From: a virus
Length of the DNA stretch: 52,105 nucleotides
Strand: one strand, 5' to 3'
IMG/VR virus record: IMGVR_UViG_3300047328_000103
Span: 1 to 52,105 of that record
In this document: positions 40,096 to 48,454 of the stretch, piece after piece
How the letters are laid out: every line of letters begins with the position of its first letter
Position numbering within the stretch: position 1 is the first letter of the stretch
Translations under genes and position numbers: made by a program
Notes under the pieces: generated by a model
What the model saw: only the letters and a program-made list of their open reading frames with translations
Told to the model about the DNA's origin: nothing
Databases searched by the model: none

Positions 40096-40569
40096 ATGAG
40101 CGACGTGCTGAACCGTCTGCTGGCGCGCGGCGTGATCACCCGCACGAGCTGGGAGGCCGGCATGGCGCTGGTCCAGGCCCGCTTCGGCGACACCGAGATC
40201 CGCACGGTCGAGCTCCCGCAGCCCTACGGCTTCGGCTCGCTGCCGATGCCCGGCGCGGCGGAAGTGTTCGCGGGCTTCGCCAAGGGCGATCGCAGCGCTG
40301 GCGTGGCGCTGGCCTACGACGATCGCGAAAACCGGCCGGTCTTCATCACCTCGGGCGAGGTCCTGGCCTATGGGCCGAACTGGCAGGACGCGTTCAAGCA
40401 CTGGATTCATTTCACCAACCAGCCGAAGCCGGGGACGATCAAGGTCAAGGCCGCGCGCGTCGAGTTCCGCTACGGCGACTACTACTCGCTGTGGGACAGC
40501 GACCCGGCGATCGGCGTGAAGGCCGGCACCTACCCGCACGCCGCCGAGCTGCCGCTCAATCCGCCCTGA
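40096..40569 (+). CDS. Baseplate spike protein (Mu gp45/gpV-like)
   Basis: A 157-residue protein (MSDVLNRLLARGVITRTSWE). The OB-like part FGDTEIRTVELPQPYGFGSL, PMPGAAEVFAGFAKGDRSAG and VFITSGEVLAYGPN agrees with the Mu gp45 spike family, which forms the trimeric puncturing tip. Position between hub and gp46 supports this. The gene ends in a tandem duplication of CCTGAAGGGGCCG that contains its stop and the next gene's ribosome-binding site. Confidence 0.85.
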   Translation: MSDVLNRLLARGVITRTSWEAGMALVQARFGDTEIRTVELPQPYGFGSLPMPGAAEVFAGFAKGDRSAGVALAYDDRENRPVFITSGEVLAYGPNWQDAFKHWIHFTNQPKPGTIKVKAARVEFRYGDYYSLWDSDPAIGVKAGTYPHAAELPLNPP

Positions 40570-40593
40570 AGGGGCCGTCCTGAAGGGGCCGCC

Positions 40594-41064
40594 ATGAAGA
40601 TGGTGTTCGATGCGGTGCGCGGCGGCTGCGACTTCGCGCTCACGCCGTCCGGCGGTTTCGACGGCGGCTATGCCGACGGCGGCGCGCTCGAGGCGGCGGT
40701 GCTGGTCTCGCTGTTCACCGACGTGCTGGCCGAAGCCGACGAGATGACCGACCCGCTGCTCGGGCCAGACCGCCGCGGCTGGTGGAGCGATTCGGGCCTG
40801 CCGGCCGACCAGCGCATGGGCAGCAAGATCTGGTTGCGCCGTCGCGACACGCGGACGGAGGCCAATCGCCTGCTGCTGCAGCGCGCCGCCGAGGACGCCC
40901 TGCAGTGGCTGATCGACGACGGCATCGCCGCCGCCGTCGAGGTGACCGCGGTGTTCTCTGCCCGCAATCCCGACTGGGTCGGGCTGCAGGTGGCGGTGAC
41001 CGAGCCGAACGGCGTTCGGCGCGACTGGCGGACCGATTTCGTCTGGGGCGGCCTGGCCGGGTGA
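40594..41064 (+). CDS. Baseplate wedge protein (Mu gp46-like)
   Basis: A 156-residue protein (MKMVFDAVRGGCDFALTPSG). Characteristic pieces: LEAAVLVSLFTDVLAEADEM, GWWSDSGLPADQRMGSKIWL and NRLLLQRAAEDALQWLIDDG, as in Mu gp46. The C-terminal strand contains a dispersed palindrome copy (EPNGVRRDW). Baseplate wedge component. Confidence 0.88.
   Translation: MKMVFDAVRGGCDFALTPSGGFDGGYADGGALEAAVLVSLFTDVLAEADEMTDPLLGPDRRGWWSDSGLPADQRMGSKIWLRRRDTRTEANRLLLQRAAEDALQWLIDDGIAAAVEVTAVFSARNPDWVGLQVAVTEPNGVRRDWRTDFVWGGLAG
41004..41020. repeat. Dispersed palindrome copy
   Basis: GCCGAAC-GGC-GTTCGGC, 7-bp arms, near the end of the gp46-like gene (Pro-Asn-Gly-Val-Arg). Confidence 0.9.
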
Positions 41065-41088
41065 CGACAAAGGCGGAGCAGGAAAGTC

Positions 41089-42231
41089 ATGCCGTTCTCG
41101 CGCCCCAGCTTCGCCGACCTGCTGCAGCGCATCGGCGCGGCCCTGGTGGCCCGCTTCCCCGGCGCCGATGTCGGCCTGCGGCAGACTCCGGAGCGGGCGC
41201 TGGTCGCCATGATGGCGGCCGGCAGCGACGAGCATCTCTCCTATCTCGACTGGCAGAGCCGCCAGCTCTTTCCCTTCTCGGCCGACACCGACTATCTCGA
41301 AGCCTGGTCGGGCTGGCGCGGCATCCGTCGCAAGGGCGCGACCGGCGGCACGGGCGCGATCGCCTTCGCCAACGGCTCGCCGGGCTACGCGGCCGAGGCC
41401 GGCACGCTGCTGCAGACGCAGGACGGCTCGATCCAGGTCGAGCTGACGGTCGACGTGGCGATCGACAATACCGGCGCCTGCATCGCTCCGGCCAATGCCG
41501 TGATCCCGATCACGGCAACCGTGGGCTCGAACACGAACATCGGCGCCGGTGTCGTGCTGACCTTCGTCACGACGCCGCCGGGATTTCCCGACCAGGGCAC
41601 CGTCTCGACGGCCTTCGCCGGCGGCGACGACGCCGAGACCGACGACGAGCTGCGACTGCGGGCGCAGCGCGCCTATGCGCAGCCCTCGTTCGGCGGCAAC
41701 CTGAACGACTGGCTGAACGCGGCCCTCGCGGTGCCGGGCGTCAGCCGCTGCTTCGCCTCGTCCGCCTCGCCGACCCCCGGCGCCGTGACCCTGTGGCCGC
41801 TGTTCGACGGCGTGCGCGCCAACGGACTGCCGGCCGGCACCGACGCCTGGCTGCGGCCGGGCACCGCGCCGTCCTCCGGCACCGGCGGCGCCGGCGACCA
41901 GCTCATGGTCCTGAACGCGGTGTTGGCGACGCGGCCGGTCTGTGCCGCGCTCTGGGTCAAGGCGCTGACGGCCCAGCCGATCGCGCTCACGATCGCCAAC
42001 CTCGTCGTGCGCGGCGATCCCGCCACGGTGAAGGCCGCGATCCTCGCCAGCCTGCAGGCGATGCTGCTCGCCAAGTTCACCGCGCTCTGCACGACGATCC
42101 AGCGGGCCTGGATCGAGACCGCGATCCAGCAGGCGACCGGCGTCGTGGCGTTCGATCTCACCGTGCCGGCCGGCGATGTCGCCGTCGCCGCCGGCAACCT
42201 GCCGGTGATCGGTGTCATAACCGATGCCTAA
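41089..42231 (+). CDS. Baseplate protein J-like (Mu gp47)
   Basis: A 380-residue protein of the Mu gp47/P2 gpJ family. Landmarks: MPFSRPSFADLLQRIGAALV, MAAGSDEHLSYLDWQSRQLF, YLEAWSGWRGIRRKGATGGT, ETDDELRLRAQRAYAQPSFG and NDWLNAALAVPGVSRCFASS. It forms the baseplate rim. Start ATG 41089; the stop overlaps the gp48-like gene by eight bases. Confidence 0.92.
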   Translation: MPFSRPSFADLLQRIGAALVARFPGADVGLRQTPERALVAMMAAGSDEHLSYLDWQSRQLFPFSADTDYLEAWSGWRGIRRKGATGGTGAIAFANGSPGYAAEAGTLLQTQDGSIQVELTVDVAIDNTGACIAPANAVIPITATVGSNTNIGAGVVLTFVTTPPGFPDQGTVSTAFAGGDDAETDDELRLRAQRAYAQPSFGGNLNDWLNAALAVPGVSRCFASSASPTPGAVTLWPLFDGVRANGLPAGTDAWLRPGTAPSSGTGGAGDQLMVLNAVLATRPVCAALWVKALTAQPIALTIANLVVRGDPATVKAAILASLQAMLLAKFTALCTTIQRAWIETAIQQATGVVAFDLTVPAGDVAVAAGNLPVIGVITDA

Positions 42232-42823
42232 GGCGCCCAACCCGACCCTGGCGGACTGGGTCGCCACCACCTTTGATCTCCTGCCGCGCGGCATCGCCTG
42301 GCTGCGCGACGCGACCAGCAACCTCGGCGGCCTGGTCTCCACCTATGCCGGCGAGCGCCAGCTCCTGCATCAGCGCGCGCTGACCCTGCTGAACACCGAG
42401 GGCGTGCCGACGGCGGCGGTCGAGCTGCTGCCCGACTGGGAACAGGCGCTCGGCCTGCCCGATCCCTGCCGTCCGTTGCCCGGCACGCAGGCGCAGCGCT
42501 GGGCGGCGGTGGCCGACATCTTCTTCGCCGATCATCCGCCGACGCCCGCGAACATGATCGCCTGGGCGAAGTCGGCCGGCTGGAACATCACGATCCGCGA
42601 GCAGACCGATTTCGTCGCCGACATCTCGCGGGGCGACGAGGTGGTGGGCGAGAGCGACTTCACCTGGGTCGTCAGCATCCTCGACCAGGTCATCACGTAT
42701 TTCATCGCCGACCGGAATGTCGGCGACGACCCGCTCTTCACCTTCCCCGACATCACGACCCTCGAATGCGTGATCCGGCGCGCCGCGCCGGCCCATACGC
42801 AGGTGTACTTCATCGTTCCCTGA
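42224..42823 (+). CDS. Baseplate/tail protein (Mu gp48, DUF2313)
   Basis: A 199-residue protein (MPKAPNPTLADWVATTFDLL; PRGIAWLRDATSNLGGLVST; VELLPDWEQALGLPDPCRPL), the YmfQ/DUF2313 family that connects the baseplate to the fibres. The LLP-GxAW, LLPDWE-xLGL and C-terminal sheet are typical. It precedes the fibre genes as in Mu. Confidence 0.88.
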   Translation: MPKAPNPTLADWVATTFDLLPRGIAWLRDATSNLGGLVSTYAGERQLLHQRALTLLNTEGVPTAAVELLPDWEQALGLPDPCRPLPGTQAQRWAAVADIFFADHPPTPANMIAWAKSAGWNITIREQTDFVADISRGDEVVGESDFTWVVSILDQVITYFIADRNVGDDPLFTFPDITTLECVIRRAAPAHTQVYFIVP

Positions 42824-42830
42824 GGCCTGA

Positions 42831-43871
42831 ATGTACAAGATCGATTCCGCCGGCGCCGTTGCCGGCTTTCCCGCGCCGGCCGCCCTCGGCGCGGTCGTCG
42901 GCTGGTTTCAGCCGACCGCCGGCGGGGGCACCGGCACGATCGTCTCGGCCGACTGGCTGAACGCCGTCCAGGCCGAGCTGATCGCGATCCCGGCGGCCGC
43001 CGGCATCGCGCTCGACAAGACCAACCAGGGCCAGATCCTGGCCGCGCTGAAGGTCCTGTTCGGCACGCCGCACGGCCAGTGCCAACTGCAATTCTCCTCG
43101 AACGTCGCGCTGACGCTGGCGCCATTCAACGGGAACCTGCTGAAAGTCAACGGCAAGACCTACGCTCTCGCCGCCGGCGGCCTCGCGATCGCCAATGCCG
43201 GTATCCATCTCTCGGGTGTCGCGGCCTCGAACCTCGCGGCGTCGACCGTCTACCTGCTCTATGTGATGGACGACGGCGCGGGCAACCTGATCCCGGATTT
43301 CTGGCCGCTGGCCGGCGGTCATCTCACCGATGGCACGGCCGGCAACATCGGCGTCGAGGTGCGCAGCAACGGCGGCGCGGCCGACTCGACTCGCACGCTG
43401 GTCGGCATGGTGATGACCGACGCGGGGTCGAATTTCAGCGACTTCCTCACCCTGTCCTGGTTCAACCGGCGCATCAAGGTGCGGCGCACCAACTTCAGCG
43501 CCAGCCGCTCGACCTCGAGCACGTCGCTGGTCGAGCTCAATACCGAGATCCGCAACGCCTTCCTCTGCTGGGCCTCGGAGACCGTCGACTGGCGGATGAA
43601 CGGCGGCATCGGCGGCGGCAACTCCAACGTCTATGTCGGCGCGAGCTTCGACGGCGGCGCGGCCGAGCTCGCGGTCGCCGCCACCGCCGGCCGGATCATG
43701 CCCGCCGGCACCAGCGACCTGAAGACCGGCCTAGCCGAGGGCGCGCATTACCTGACGGCGCTGGGCGCGGTCGATGCCGGCACACTGACCCTGTACGCGC
43801 CGCCGGCGGTCTATAGCGGCGGCACGCCGGGCTACACGCCGTTCGAATTGTCCGTCGCGGTGAGGGGCTGA
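42831..43871 (+). CDS. Tail fibre protein
   Basis: A 346-residue protein. The N-terminal 70 residues (MYKIDSAGAVAGFPAPAALG; TIVSADWLNAVQAELIAIPA; AGIALDKTNQGQILAALKVL) are the usual phage tail-fibre adaptor, in which 'TxVsADWLNxVQxElxxIv' attaches to the baseplate. The remainder is beta-rich, with small residues, and probably forms the receptor-binding trimer. It lies directly after gp48-like. Confidence 0.82.
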   Translation: MYKIDSAGAVAGFPAPAALGAVVGWFQPTAGGGTGTIVSADWLNAVQAELIAIPAAAGIALDKTNQGQILAALKVLFGTPHGQCQLQFSSNVALTLAPFNGNLLKVNGKTYALAAGGLAIANAGIHLSGVAASNLAASTVYLLYVMDDGAGNLIPDFWPLAGGHLTDGTAGNIGVEVRSNGGAADSTRTLVGMVMTDAGSNFSDFLTLSWFNRRIKVRRTNFSASRSTSSTSLVELNTEIRNAFLCWASETVDWRMNGGIGGGNSNVYVGASFDGGAAELAVAATAGRIMPAGTSDLKTGLAEGAHYLTALGAVDAGTLTLYAPPAVYSGGTPGYTPFELSVAVRG

Positions 43872-43873
43872 AA

Positions 43874-44371
43874 ATGGCCAAGGCAATCGGTCCCAATTTC
43901 GTCAACGAGCTCAAGGCGGCCGGCGTGCTGGGCCTGCCCTTCGCCTGGGGCGAGGATGGTGCGATCCAGTACGGGGCGGCGATCACGCCGGTGCAGCAGG
44001 CCGCCATCGAGGCGGTCTACGCCGCGCACGATCCGACGAAGCCCGACCCGGTCGCCGCCGCCGCCGCGCTGATCGCCGGCGGCCTCGCCGTCACCTCGGC
44101 CGCCGCGCCGGCGCTCAACGGCACCTACGGCTGCAGCCCGTCGGACGAGACCGCGATCAACGGCCTGCAGACGGCGATCGGCGTCAACCCCGCGCTCTTC
44201 CCCGGCTACTTCCGTGACAAGGCCGGCACGGCGCACGTCATGACGGCGGCGCAGTTCACCGCGCTCGCCGAGGCGATCCTGGCCTTCGTCGTCGCGGTCG
44301 ACGCCGCGCTCGCCGCCGCGCTCGCCGGCGGCGCCTGGGCCGCCCCCGCCGCCGTGGCGAACCTGCCATGA
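43874..44371 (+). CDS. Tail-fibre-associated hypothetical protein
   Basis: A 165-residue protein ([20 protein letters not shown]). A short segment [11 protein letters not shown]-like in the middle and a helical Ala-rich C-terminus ([20 protein letters not shown]) suggest a small fibre-assembly or DUF4376-like protein. It sits between two fibre genes and overlaps the second by ATGA. Role inferred. Confidence 0.6.
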   Translation: MAKAIGPNFVNELKAAGVLGLPFAWGEDGAIQYGAAITPVQQAAIEAVYAAHDPTKPDPVAAAAALIAGGLAVTSAAAPALNGTYGCSPSDETAINGLQTAIGVNPALFPGYFRDKAGTAHVMTAAQFTALAEAILAFVVAVDAALAAALAGGAWAAPAAVANLP

Positions 44372-45993
44372 CGACCCGAACGGCGTTCGCTTTTCTGCGC
44401 CGCGGCCGCGCCGGCCTGCTGCTCGCGCTGCTCGGCCTCGTCTTCGGTTTCGTGCCGCTGCCCGCGGCCGCGCAACAGCTCGGCACGCCGCAGGCGCTGT
44501 CGTGCCCGATGGTGGTCAACGCCTGCGGCACCCCGGCCTTCACGCGCTCGGCGCTGGGCACGTCGGCGCTGTTCAACGGCACGGCGCTGCCCACCACGAG
44601 CGTGCCGGCCGGCGCCGCGATCGGCGACTATTACCTCCGCACCACGACCGGCCAGCTCTACCAGAACCAGGCCGGCAGCTGGGTCGCGGTCGTCAATCTC
44701 ACCGGCCCGACCGGTGCCACCGGCCCGACCGGGCCGACCGGCGCGACGGGCCCGACCGGCGCCACCGGGCCGACCGGCGCGACGGGTGCAACCGGCGCCG
44801 CCGGCACCAACGGCAACACGGTGTGGAACGGCAGCGGCGCGCCGTCGTCGGGCACCGGCGTCAACGGCGACTTCTACGTCGACACGACCGCGCACGCGAT
44901 CTACGGCCCGAAGACGGCCGGCGCCTGGGGCAGCTCGACCTCGCTGATCGGGCCGACCGGCGCCACCGGGCCGACCGGCGCGACGGGCGCGACAGGGCCG
45001 GCCGGTGCGACGGGCGCGACCGGGCCCACGGGCCCGACCGGCGCCGCCGGCAGCAACGGCACGAACGGCACCAACGGCACCAACGCCTACACGACGACGT
45101 CGGCTAATTTCACGATGCCCGCCGTCTCGTCGACGGTGAGCGTGAGCGTCGCCACGACGGCGTGGATGGTAAGCGGCGAGTATCTGTACGTCGGCACCGC
45201 CGGCTACATGACGGTCTCGTCGATCACGAACGCCACGACGGTCGTGCTGACGAATGCCGGCGCCACGGGCAATGCGAGCGCGAGCTCGACGATCTCGAGC
45301 GGCGCCAGCGTGTCGCCCTCGGGAGCGCCAGGCGCGTCGGCCTCGACCACCGGCGTCACCGTCCAGATCATCACCAGCGGCACGACCTACACGGTGCCGA
45401 GCGGCGTCAAGTGGATCGAGTTCGACTTTTGCGGCGGCGGCGGCGGCAGCGGAAGTTATGGCGCGGGCGGCGATGGTGGGGCGACCAGCGTCAACTCGGT
45501 GACGGCGGCCGGCGGCAAGGGTGGCGCTGCGGCGGGGTTGGGAACGAGCGCGGGCGGCCTCGGCGGTTCCGGGGGGACGGGCACGGCCAGCAGCCCCCGA
45601 GTGCGCGGCCAGAACGGCGGCACCGGCCTGTCGCTCATGGGAGGCGATGGCGCGACGACCTATGGCCGTGGCGGCGAGGGCGGCAACGGGTTCAACAACG
45701 GCGGCGGCGGCAAGGCGACCCTCGCCTCGTCTGGCGCGACCGGCGCTGCGCCCTCGGCGAATAGCTGCGCCGGCGCAGGGGGCGCCGTCTACAACCCGAG
45801 CGGCAGCACCTACAACGGCGGCGGCGGCGGCGGCGGCGGCGAGCCGGTCAAGCTGATCGTCGTCAATCCCGGTTCGACCATACCGATCGCGATCGGCCTG
45901 GGCGGCACGGCCGGCAACGACGGCGGCAGCGGCGCGCTTGGCGTCGCGGGCGCCGCGGGCGTCATCCGAGGCATCGAACACTACAGCTACTAG
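44368..45993 (+). CDS. Collagen-like, glycine-rich fibre protein with signal-peptide-like start
   Basis: A 541-residue protein. An N-terminal hydrophobic segment with basic residues ([20 protein letters not shown] then AAAQQ) reads like a secretory signal peptide. Two collagen-like Gly-x-y tracts follow (GPTGATG-type, about 111-150 and 194-236), then a beta region, then a glycine-rich C-terminal domain (from about 355) of the type seen in receptor-binding adhesins. Trimeric phage fibres often contain collagen repeats, but a signal peptide is not expected in a virion protein, so it may instead be an exported host-surface protein. A palindrome copy occupies codons 3-7. ATGA overlap. Confidence 0.75.
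   Translation: MTTRTAFAFLRRGRAGLLLALLGLVFGFVPLPAAAQQLGTPQALSCPMVVNACGTPAFTRSALGTSALFNGTALPTTSVPAGAAIGDYYLRTTTGQLYQNQAGSWVAVVNLTGPTGATGPTGPTGATGPTGATGPTGATGATGAAGTNGNTVWNGSGAPSSGTGVNGDFYVDTTAHAIYGPKTAGAWGSSTSLIGPTGATGPTGATGATGPAGATGATGPTGPTGAAGSNGTNGTNGTNAYTTTSANFTMPAVSSTVSVSVATTAWMVSGEYLYVGTAGYMTVSSITNATTVVLTNAGATGNASASSTISSGASVSPSGAPGASASTTGVTVQIITSGTTYTVPSGVKWIEFDFCGGGGGSGSYGAGGDGGATSVNSVTAAGGKGGAAAGLGTSAGGLGGSGGTGTASSPRVRGQNGGTGLSLMGGDGATTYGRGGEGGNGFNNGGGGKATLASSGATGAAPSANSCAGAGGAVYNPSGSTYNGGGGGGGGEPVKLIVVNPGSTIPIAIGLGGTAGNDGGSGALGVAGAAGVIRGIEHYSY
44377..44389. repeat. Dispersed palindrome copy
   Basis: CGAAC-GGC-GTTCG in codons 3-7 of the collagen-like gene, in the n-region of its signal-like segment (Arg-Thr-Ala-Phe). 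Confidence 0.85.
44700..45078. repeat. Two collagen-type Gly-Pro-Thr/Gly-Ala-Thr repeat tracts
   Basis: Nine-base-type GGC/GGG-CCG-ACC and GGC-GCG-ACG units at about 44703-44810 and 44947-45078, separated by a unique 45-residue domain ([20 protein letters not shown]). Repeats could recombine and alter fibre length. Confidence 0.85.
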
Positions 45994-46003
45994 CGAGGTC
46001 GCG

Positions 46004-46252
46004 ATGGATCCCGCTTCCGCCGCCGCCCTGGCCGACAAGCTCGGGACCGCGACCAGCGTGCAGATGGTGCTGGGCTGCATCGTCGGCGTGCTGTTGATGG
46101 TCTGCGTCTTCCTCGGCCGCGAGCTGCTGGCGTCGCTGAAGGAGCGGATCAAGGAAGGCACCGAGAACGGCCGCAGCGCGGCGCAGGTCGCGGCGGCGCT
46201 GCAGGCCAACGCCGATGTCCAGCGGCTCGCCGCGCTGCGGAGGTCGGCCTGA
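46004..46252 (+). CDS. Single-span membrane protein, holin candidate
   Basis: An 82-residue protein: a short N-terminal helix, one transmembrane segment about 20-42 (QMVLGCIVGVLLMVCVFLGR) and a charged C-terminal helix (LKERIKEGTENGRSAAQVAA). A GAGGTCGCG precedes ATG 46004. It opens the lysis cassette; holin or accessory function inferred. Its stop overlaps the next ATG (TGATG). Confidence 0.55.
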   Translation: MDPASAAALADKLGTATSVQMVLGCIVGVLLMVCVFLGRELLASLKERIKEGTENGRSAAQVAAALQANADVQRLAALRRSA

Positions 46253-46554
46253 TGTTCGGCCTGTTCCGCCTCAAGCGCCAGGCGGCCGCCGTCCAGGCGG
46301 CGGCGCGCGTGCAGCGCGAGGCGGTGGCCGAGGCCTGCGCCACGGCGATCTACGAATCGGAGAGGCTGGCCGACCGGCTCGAGCCCGACCGCGTGAAACT
46401 GCGTCGCGCCGGCCTGGCGACCGCGCTGCCGACGGTGATGGACGAGGCGATGGGCGACCTGCTCGACCGCATCAACGGCCTGCGCCTGCGCGCCGGCGAG
46501 ACTCCGATCGAGGAAGGCTTCCTCCCGCTAGGAAAGCGCCGTGACCTACCATGA
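46252..46554 (+). CDS. Hypothetical helical protein of the lysis region
   Basis: A 100-residue basic helical protein (MFGLFRLKRQAAAVQAAARV; ATAIYESERLADRLEPDRVK). Possible coiled-coil. Overlaps both neighbours; the next gene's GTG lies 14 bp before its stop. No family recognised. Confidence 0.55.
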   Translation: MFGLFRLKRQAAAVQAAARVQREAVAEACATAIYESERLADRLEPDRVKLRRAGLATALPTVMDEAMGDLLDRINGLRLRAGETPIEEGFLPLGKRRDLP

Positions 46555-46948
46555 CGCGATCGGGCTCTACGCCAACCTTAACCAGGTCGAGTTCTTCGCG
46601 TGGCTCGAGATCATGGTCCTCTGCGTGGTGCGGCTGGTCCACCTGCCGAGCCTGCTGAGGAAGGGCATCGTCACGATCGACGTGAAGATCGCCGACCGTC
46701 GCGCTGTGCTCGCCTGCATGATTCTGCTGGGCGCCGGCAGCGTGGCCGGCCGCTTCATCCCGACCTTCTTCGGCGTCACCGGCTGGACCGCGCTGCCCTT
46801 CGCGCTGTCGGCCGCCGCGGCGGCGCTGCGCGCCGTCGCCGTCTACCTCTACATCCGCACCATCACGCACGAGCGCGACGGCGAGCTCCTGTGGGGCGCG
46901 CTGCTTGCCGCCGCCATCGTCTTCGCCCTGCTGAGAAGAGACCCATGA
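46541..46948 (+). CDS. Polytopic membrane protein, holin candidate
   Basis: A 135-residue protein with four hydrophobic segments: EFFAWLEIMVLCVVRLVH, AVLACMILLGAGSVAGRF, ALPFALSAAAAALRAVAVYL and LLWGALLAAAIVFALL, ending RRDP. Starts GTG 46541. It lies immediately before the endolysin gene (ATGA overlap), the usual holin position. Assignment by topology and context only. Confidence 0.6.
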   Translation: MTYHDAIGLYANLNQVEFFAWLEIMVLCVVRLVHLPSLLRKGIVTIDVKIADRRAVLACMILLGAGSVAGRFIPTFFGVTGWTALPFALSAAAAALRAVAVYLYIRTITHERDGELLWGALLAAAIVFALLRRDP

Positions 46949-47694
46949 TCTACAGCGTGACGCGCGCCTACGCCGACCCGGAAATGACTCGGCTCGCCCA
47001 GTGGGTCGCGGCGATGATGCCGGCCTGCGAGGCGCAGGCCGCCGAGCTGATGGTCTCGACCGAGGCGATCGTGGGCCAGGCGGCCGACGAATCGGCGTGG
47101 GGCCGCGCCGCGATCGGCCACAACATCTTCGGCATCAAGGCCGACGCGCGCTGGACCGGCCCGAAGCTGCTGCAACGCACGGCCGAGCAGAACCCGGACG
47201 GCTCGGTCTATTTCGTCGACGCCTGGTTCCGCGACTATCCCAGCTTCAAGGCCTGCATCGACGATCATTTCGGTTTCCTGAAAGCCAACGCCAACTACGC
47301 CGCCGCCGGCGTCTTCACCGCGCACAGCGACCGCGGCTACTTCGAGGCGCTGCAGCGCGCCGGCTACGCCACCGCCGTGAACTACGCCGACGTGCTGATG
47401 GCCGTCACCAACTCGGTGAAGACGTTCACCGCCGCGATGACCGTCAGCACCACCGCGCCCGCGATCGGCGCTGCTCCGACATCGCCGCCGCGCCTGCTGC
47501 TGATCGGCAGCACCGGGCCCGATGTCGAGGCGCTGAAGACGGCGCTGACCACGGCGCATCTCTACAGCGGCTCGATCGACCAGACGTTCGACAAGGCCAC
47601 GCGCGCCGCCGTGATCGCCTTCCAGCAACTGAAGCATCTCGGCGTCGACGGCATCGTCGGCTCCCAGACGCGGGGCGCGCTGTTCGGCGCCTGA
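46945..47694 (+). CDS. Endolysin: glucosaminidase plus peptidoglycan-binding domain
   Basis: A 249-residue lysin. Residues about 25-150 are a FlgJ-type glucosaminidase: QAADESAWGRAAIGHNIFGI with catalytic Glu49, then FRDYPSFKACIDDHFGFLK and GYATAVNYADVL. Residues about 182-249 are a PG_binding_1 domain (GSTGPDVEALKTALTTAHLY; KATRAAVIAFQQLKHLGVDG; IVGSQTRGAL). There is no signal peptide, so release depends on a holin. Start ATG 46945 overlaps the preceding stop. Confidence 0.92.
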   Translation: MIYSVTRAYADPEMTRLAQWVAAMMPACEAQAAELMVSTEAIVGQAADESAWGRAAIGHNIFGIKADARWTGPKLLQRTAEQNPDGSVYFVDAWFRDYPSFKACIDDHFGFLKANANYAAAGVFTAHSDRGYFEALQRAGYATAVNYADVLMAVTNSVKTFTAAMTVSTTAPAIGAAPTSPPRLLLIGSTGPDVEALKTALTTAHLYSGSIDQTFDKATRAAVIAFQQLKHLGVDGIVGSQTRGALFGA

Positions 47695-47727
47695 GTTTCC
47701 GCGACCGATTCACCAAAGAGGGATCCC

Positions 47728-48444
47728 ATGAACATCGACCAGATCAAGTCGCTTCTCACGACGCTGCTCGCCATCGCCGGCGGCTACTTCGTCGGCAACG
47801 GCACCTTCACCTCCGCCCAGTGGTCGGACCTCAGCAACCAGGTGGGCCTCGCCGTGCCGTCGCTGATCGCGATCGGCGCCGCGCTCTACAAGCTGCGCGC
47901 CCATACCGCGGCGGCCAAGATCGCCGCCGTCGACGCCATGCCCGACAAGCAGGTCGTGCCGGCGTCCGATCCCGCGCCCGCGCCCGTCGTCGCCGGCGCG
48001 CCCACGGTCCTGAAGTCGAGCCCCTTCGCGGTGCTGGCCATGGCGCTGCTGCTGCTCCCGCTGCTCGCCGCCTGCGGCACCAACGGCGCGGGCCAGCCCA
48101 CCATCGCGGGCTCGCTCACCGTGCCCGGCACCGGCGTGGCCGTGGCCGACGTGGCGCAGCAGGTCAACCAGCAGTGCGCCCGGAAAGCGCCGACCGACGC
48201 GTTGCTGAACGGCATCGCGCTGGCGGCCGGCGCCGCGCCGGGCGTCTCGCTCGCCCTGATGACCGCCGAGGCGATCGGCGGGCTGGCCTGCGGCTATCTC
48301 GCCGCGACGGCGCCTACGCCGACACCCACGCCCGCTCCGACGCCTGCTCCCACACCCGCGCCGGTCGCCATCACGCCGGCCGTCGCGACACCGACCGTCA
48401 CCACGACGCCACTCGTGGCGCCGGCCGCCACCACCGGCGGCTAG
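47728..48444 (+). CDS. Membrane/lipobox protein of the lysis region (holin-spanin-like fusion)
   Basis: A 238-residue protein. The N-terminal 60 residues (MNIDQIKSLLTTLLAIAGGY; VGLAVPSLIAIGAALYKLR) resemble a two-helix phage holin. After a linker, a second hydrophobic stretch with a lipobox follows: ALLLLPLLAAC, Cys116, then GTNGAGQ. The end is a low-complexity (Thr-Pro)n tract. In-frame GTG (48031) and ATG (48040) could start a separate small lipoprotein at the lipobox. It may therefore encode a holin-like protein fused to, or nested with, an outer spanin-like lipoprotein. Confidence 0.6.
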   Translation: MNIDQIKSLLTTLLAIAGGYFVGNGTFTSAQWSDLSNQVGLAVPSLIAIGAALYKLRAHTAAAKIAAVDAMPDKQVVPASDPAPAPVVAGAPTVLKSSPFAVLAMALLLLPLLAACGTNGAGQPTIAGSLTVPGTGVAVADVAQQVNQQCARKAPTDALLNGIALAAGAAPGVSLALMTAEAIGGLACGYLAATAPTPTPTPAPTPAPTPAPVAITPAVATPTVTTTPLVAPAATTGG

Positions 48445-48454
48445 TCATCGTGCG

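Noticed and set aside
40057-42342. A 761-codon minus-strand frame antisense to the baseplate genes
   Set aside because: Shadow frame; overlapping plus genes are recognised baseplate proteins.
42831-45993. Diversity-generating retroelement acting on the fibres
   Set aside because: No reverse transcriptase or template/variable repeat pair is visible.
44206-46209. A 667-codon minus-strand frame antisense to the collagen-like gene
   Set aside because: Arises from low-complexity repeats without stops; Ala/Arg-rich.
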